A DNA stretch of 64,000 nucleotides from Paludibacteraceae bacterium (GTDB taxonomy: Bacteria > Bacteroidota > Bacteroidia > Bacteroidales > Paludibacteraceae), in NCBI GenBank assembly GCA_024401455.1, contig JAKSLA010000005.1:1-64000 (forward strand), given 5' to 3'. The notes below the pieces were generated by a model. That model searched no databases. It was not told the DNA's origin and worked only from the letters and a program-made list of their open reading frames with translations. Positions 60,837 to 64,000 of the stretch are shown here, one piece after another (positions within the stretch are counted from its first letter, which is position 1; each line of letters begins with the position of its first letter). The position numbers and the translations under genes are program-made.

Positions 60837-61907
60837 ATGAAATTCAACTATTTGCGCAATATTGCGCTTGGTGCTGTTGCTTTGGGCTCATTGTTTTCTT
60901 GTGAGAAAGATGATGACAACGATTCAGATCCATTCAACTTTGGTGACTCAAAAATCGTAGTGATTGGGCATAAGGTGCCTGATACAGACGCTGTGACTTC
61001 GGCTATGGCTTATGCTGAATTTTTGCGTAGTTTGGGTTACGATTGCGAAGCTCGCGTGGCAGGACCGCTTAACAAGGAAACTACCTTTGCGTTGGATACA
61101 TTCGGAATCAAGGCTCCTGAGGTTTTGACTTCGGCTGACGGATTGAACGTTGTGCTTGTGGATCATAGTGAATATGCTCAATCTGTAGATGGAATGAAGA
61201 ATGCTAAGATTCTTCGTGTTGTGGATAACCATGTTTTGGGAACGGTGACCAATGCAGCTTCTTATGACACTACTCGTTCCGCTGGCTCTACTTGTACAAT
61301 AGTTTACAACAATTTCAAGGAGAAAAACATTGCAATCAACAAGCAAACTGCCCAATTGCTATTGGTTGGAATCTTGTCTGACACGGGTCGTTTGAAGGTG
61401 ACTAAGTCTGGCGAGAAGGATTCAGTTGCAGTTTATGACTTGCTCTCTATTGCAGGTGTTAATGACTTGGATGCTTTCTATTTGCGTATGCATGAGTTCG
61501 CTGATAGTTACGAAGGTTTGACCGATGCTCAAATCTTGGTTTCTGATATCAAGGAATATGAGCGTGCTGGTTATAAGTATGGTGTGGCAAACGTAGATGT
61601 TGATTATGACGTTTACTTGGAGGATATGCGCAACCGTATGAATGCCGTTATGCCAGAATATATGAAGGCGAACAATTTGGATTTGATGTTCTGTAAGATT
61701 GATGCAGATACACTTGATTGCAGCAATGTCATCTATATGGGTGAGAATGCCGAGAAAATTGCAGATCAAGCATTCTTGAATATGGGCGTTGAGGGTGTCT
61801 CTTCTGAAAAGAAGGATGGTTACATCTACATCACTCCTCACGTGTCTCGTAAGACTGTAATCGTGCCAAGAATCAACGAGGCTCTTGATGCGAATGCAAA
61901 GGAGTAA
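60837..61907 (+). CDS. DHH-family pyrophosphatase-like surface lipoprotein
   Basis: A 356-aa protein of the family II (Mn-dependent) inorganic pyrophosphatase fold: DHH domain with G-H-K-V-P-D-T-D (H45, D49, D51), V-D-H-S-E (D109), V-V-D-N-H (N131, H132) and L-S-D-T (D182), then a DHHA2 domain ending VSRKTVIVPRINEAL. The B. subtilis enzyme has His97 where this protein has Asn131; the other metal ligands are kept. Unlike the cytoplasmic enzymes it starts with a lipoprotein signal, MKFNYLRNIALGAVALGSLF then S-C22, and C-E-K-D-D-D-N-D matches the Bacteroidetes surface-export pattern. So it is predicted on the cell surface. Activity on pyrophosphate is plausible but unproven. Confidence 0.85.
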   Translation: MKFNYLRNIALGAVALGSLFSCEKDDDNDSDPFNFGDSKIVVIGHKVPDTDAVTSAMAYAEFLRSLGYDCEARVAGPLNKETTFALDTFGIKAPEVLTSADGLNVVLVDHSEYAQSVDGMKNAKILRVVDNHVLGTVTNAASYDTTRSAGSTCTIVYNNFKEKNIAINKQTAQLLLVGILSDTGRLKVTKSGEKDSVAVYDLLSIAGVNDLDAFYLRMHEFADSYEGLTDAQILVSDIKEYERAGYKYGVANVDVDYDVYLEDMRNRMNAVMPEYMKANNLDLMFCKIDADTLDCSNVIYMGENAEKIADQAFLNMGVEGVSSEKKDGYIYITPHVSRKTVIVPRINEALDANAKE

Positions 61908-61960
61908 GGGAAAGTTAAGAATTAAGAGTTAAGAATTAATATATTCTTCTTATTGATTGA

Positions 61961-61991
61961 AGGGACGTCACGTTGTGGCGTCTCTTTTTTT
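61961..61991 (+). terminator. Terminator after the pyrophosphatase-like gene, REP-like
   Basis: AGGGACGTCAC (61961-61971) pairs with GTGGCGTCTCT (61975-61985) with wobble pairs, followed by a T run. On the minus strand it reads AGAGACGCCAC, close to the outer part of the REP palindromes. A TTAAGAATTAA direct repeat lies just before it (61916-61940). Confidence 0.75.
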
Positions 61992-62050
61992 GTTGATTAT
62001 AAATCGATAATATCTCTAATGAGAATGTTTTTATGGATGCAAAAAGATTG

Positions 62051-62058
62051 TATATTTG
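62051..62058 (+). promoter_or_regulatory. -7 box before the FISUMP-like gene
   Basis: TATATTTG fits the consensus but lies only 17 bp before the ATG at 62075, leaving a very short leader. Weak support. Confidence 0.35.
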
Positions 62059-62074
62059 GCAAAACTTGTCGAAT

Positions 62075-63250
62075 ATGAAAAAGATAAAACATATAGTAGG
62101 AGTGCTTCCCTTTAAATATTCTTTGATTTTTGTTTTCCTCCTTTCTATGATGTCCCTGTGCACGGTTGAATCTTCTGCAAAATGGCACGAATACGATTAT
62201 TTGTTGGTGCACCCTTGTAGGGTGAAGGTCAATGATACGCTTTGCTATTTGATCCGAAAAGAGCGTCTATCGTATGCGAAGGGAGCGAAGAAGTGGGACC
62301 TTTTTCGTGGAGAATTCTCAAATTATTATTTCGAAGAGGGGTATATGGGGGCGTTGCTTGTTGATAAGTACGATCCTTATGCCGATACTATTCATGTACA
62401 ATTCCAATCGTCCTATATTTGCAATAATCAGTACCAATATGAGAAAAGGAGTGATTGTGACTGTGATGAATTCCGAAAACACTTTGAGCAAGGGGATATG
62501 CTTTACAAGTCTGATCTCCCTATTCGTAACCGTTTGGGAAGCGATCTCTATGAGTATGCTCAAAGGCACCCCGATTGGAAGGGTTTGGAGCACATTGATA
62601 AAAGTAGGGAGCCCCGAGGTCTAAAAAAGGAGTTGTTAGCGATTTTCGCAGGGACGACGGTATCTGGTCAGAAGGATGGCTTCGATTATGTGGATCTTGG
62701 TTTGCCGAGTGGCAGACTTTGGGCAACGTATAACGTGGGTGCTGCTCAACCGACCGAAGATGGAGATCTCTTTCAATGGGGGGTAACGCAGCCAAAGGAG
62801 AAACAATTAATGTGGCAAGATGATTGGGATAGCTATGAGTGGGGTAAGTCTCCTAATTTGACTAAATATTGTGTGAACAGTGAAGGTGGGCAAGTAGATA
62901 ATAAGACAATATTGGACTCGGAAGATGATGTGGCCACAGATTGCTGGGGACCAATGTGGAGAATGCCAACGAGAGACGATGCCATAGAATTAAGAAGAGG
63001 GTGCACATGGGAGTTGTGCGATGATTTCAACGGCACGGGAGTCTCCGGCATTGTCGGCACTTCAATCTATAACGGCAATAAAATCTTTCTGCCTCAACGG
63101 TCTGCTTACTATTGGACTTCTACTCTCGTGCATTACAATTCGAAGAATGCGTATGTTTTCAAGGTGTTCGAGGGGTTGGGTATAGCAGCCAATGTGGGTA
63201 GAGGAAAGTGTCGAACCTACGGCTATTATGTGCGCGCTGTTGTAAAATAA
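62075..63250 (+). CDS. Exported FISUMP-like domain protein
   Basis: A protein of about 391 aa with signal-like N-terminus (PFKYSLIFVFLLSMMSLCTV). The first half (residues 40-200) is unrecognised. The C-terminal part has the major-paralogous-domain (FISUMP) pattern: DYVDLGLPSGRLWATYNVGA, then a D-L-F-Q-W-G stretch, CWGPMWRMPTRDDAIEL, and Y-Y-W-T-S-T near the end, finishing with YYVRAVVK. The domain is widespread in gut Bacteroidetes surface proteins; its role is not known. The ATG at 62033 is an alternative start but would give a worse signal peptide. Confidence 0.72.
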   Translation: MKKIKHIVGVLPFKYSLIFVFLLSMMSLCTVESSAKWHEYDYLLVHPCRVKVNDTLCYLIRKERLSYAKGAKKWDLFRGEFSNYYFEEGYMGALLVDKYDPYADTIHVQFQSSYICNNQYQYEKRSDCDCDEFRKHFEQGDMLYKSDLPIRNRLGSDLYEYAQRHPDWKGLEHIDKSREPRGLKKELLAIFAGTTVSGQKDGFDYVDLGLPSGRLWATYNVGAAQPTEDGDLFQWGVTQPKEKQLMWQDDWDSYEWGKSPNLTKYCVNSEGGQVDNKTILDSEDDVATDCWGPMWRMPTRDDAIELRRGCTWELCDDFNGTGVSGIVGTSIYNGNKIFLPQRSAYYWTSTLVHYNSKNAYVFKVFEGLGIAANVGRGKCRTYGYYVRAVVK

Positions 63251-63310
63251 GTTACTTCTATTCCCTCCTCAAAATTCAAGATACATAATTCCAAATTCGC
63301 AATAAATGCC

Positions 63311-63318
63311 TAATTTTG
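63311..63318 (+). promoter_or_regulatory. -7 box for rpe
   Basis: TAATTTTG lies 39 bp before the rpe ATG. No -33 TTG at the usual distance. Confidence 0.5.
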
Positions 63319-63356
63319 CAGTCGGTATTGGAATCCTTAAAAATTAATAGAGAGTT

Positions 63357-64000
63357 ATGGCTCATTTGATTGCTCCCTCTTTGTTGTCGGCAGATTTCGC
63401 CAATTTACGCAAGGATGTGGAGATGATAAACAACAGTGAAGCAGATTGGCTTCACCTCGATATTATGGATGGTGTGTTTGTGCCAAACATTTCATTCGGT
63501 ATGCCCGTAATCGCAAGTGTGGGTAAATATTGCACGAAACCGTTGGATGTGCATCTGATGATTGTGGAACCCGATAAGTTTATCGATGAATTTCATAAGT
63601 TGGGCGCTCACGTCTTGAATGTTCATTATGAGGCTTGCACTCACTTGCATCGTTCCATTCAGCGTATCAAGGCGTTGGGAATGAAAGCGGGTGTCACGTT
63701 AAATCCGCACACTCCTGTCTCCGTTTTGGAGGAGATTGTCGTGGATGTTGACTTGGTGATGCTGATGTCTGTAAATCCGGGCTTTGGTGGTCAAAAGTTC
63801 ATTGAGAACACGATAGACAAGACTCGTCGTTTGAAGGAACTGATTTTGAAGCGTAATTCACAGGCTATCATTGAGATAGACGGAGGTGTCAATTATGAGA
63901 CGGGAAAGCGTCTGTTGGAGGCGGGTGCCGATGCTTTGGTGGCTGGCAGTTTTGTCTTTGGGGCTGAAAACCCGACGGAGACAATCGCTCGTTTGAAGGC
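63357..64000 (+). CDS. rpe: Ribulose-phosphate 3-epimerase, 5' part
   Basis: A TIM-barrel enzyme of the pentose phosphate pathway interconverting ribulose 5-phosphate and xylulose 5-phosphate. Visible motifs: MAHLIAPSLLSADFANLRKD, LHLDIMDGVFVPNISFG, PLDVHLMIVEPDKF, VNPGFGGQKFIENT and IEIDGGVNYETGKRL, then ADALVAGSFVFGAENPTETI. The gene runs off the window end after about 214 codons; the family is usually 215-225 aa. Confidence 0.97.
   Translation, partial: MAHLIAPSLLSADFANLRKDVEMINNSEADWLHLDIMDGVFVPNISFGMPVIASVGKYCTKPLDVHLMIVEPDKFIDEFHKLGAHVLNVHYEACTHLHRSIQRIKALGMKAGVTLNPHTPVSVLEEIVVDVDLVMLMSVNPGFGGQKFIENTIDKTRRLKELILKRNSQAIIEIDGGVNYETGKRLLEAGADALVAGSFVFGAENPTETIARLK

Overview
The window is a contiguous piece of a Bacteroidota chromosome, almost certainly order Bacteroidales. 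The support is a SusC/SusD pair with a surface glycan-binding lipoprotein, type IX secretion (T9SS) cargo domains and a PorE-like T9SS lipoprotein, GldD/GldE/GldG homologues, a BspA-type leucine-rich repeat protein, an exported PL11 rhamnogalacturonan lyase, and many promoters of the Bacteroidetes form TAnnTTTG. A gut or rumen polysaccharide degrader is likely, but the species cannot be named from the sequence.

Layout. 1-3.3 kb: 3' end of pckA, a thioesterase, a noncoding tandem duplication and a PAS/LuxR-type regulator. 3.3-8.7 kb (minus strand): an amidohydrolase-like remnant, a DUF4296 lipoprotein, lspA, dksA-like, a GME-fold protein overlapping a radical SAM gene, and an SseB-like protein. 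8.8-13.1 kb: a secreted metalloprotease-like T9SS cargo protein, then a REP-associated transposase (RAYT) riddled with its own palindromic repeats. 13.1-17.7 kb: ileS and a lipoprotein. 18-20.8 kb: AT-rich accessory DNA with a SUKH immunity-like gene, a decayed gene, a 22-bp repeat array and an AAA/DUF4143 ATPase. 21-28.4 kb: a repeat-containing T9SS type B protein, tcdA, a truncated hybrid-sensor N-terminus and the PL11 lyase. 28.6-32.8 kb: an LRR protein, an overlapping DUF3791/DUF3990-type cassette, and a second AAA/DUF4143 ATPase flanked by direct repeats. 32.8-38.7 kb: guaA, aroK, a TonB-domain protein, parC and tRNA-Leu, all on the minus strand. 38.8-45.5 kb: the SusC-SusD-glycan-binding operon. 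46.4-51 kb: thiL, porE-like, thyA, folA. 51-58 kb (minus): trmN6-like methyltransferase, DEDDh exonuclease, dnaN, gldG, gldD, gldE, ssb. 58.4-64 kb: HU, a tiny basic COX24-like protein, rng, a predicted surface lipoprotein of the family II pyrophosphatase fold, a FISUMP-like exported protein and the 5' part of rpe.

How the parts fit. Housekeeping genes for replication (dnaN, parC, ssb, HU), nucleotide and folate supply (guaA, thyA, folA), translation (ileS, tRNA-Leu, tcdA, trmN6) and envelope biogenesis (lspA, gld genes, porE) form the stable backbone. Between them sit glycan-use genes whose products pass through SusCD or T9SS, and small mobile or conflict-type modules.

The most striking feature is the RAYT locus at 12.1-13.1 kb. 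A 28-bp palindrome has entered the transposase reading frame in two places and read-through is kept, because two of its three frames are open. The third frame begins with TAG, and it supplies the stop codon of the transposase and, with a related element, apparently that of guaA 20 kb away. Other points worth following are direct-repeat arrays in front of both AAA/DUF4143 ATPases, the DUF3990 cassette, and the exported pyrophosphatase-like lipoprotein with a substituted metal ligand.
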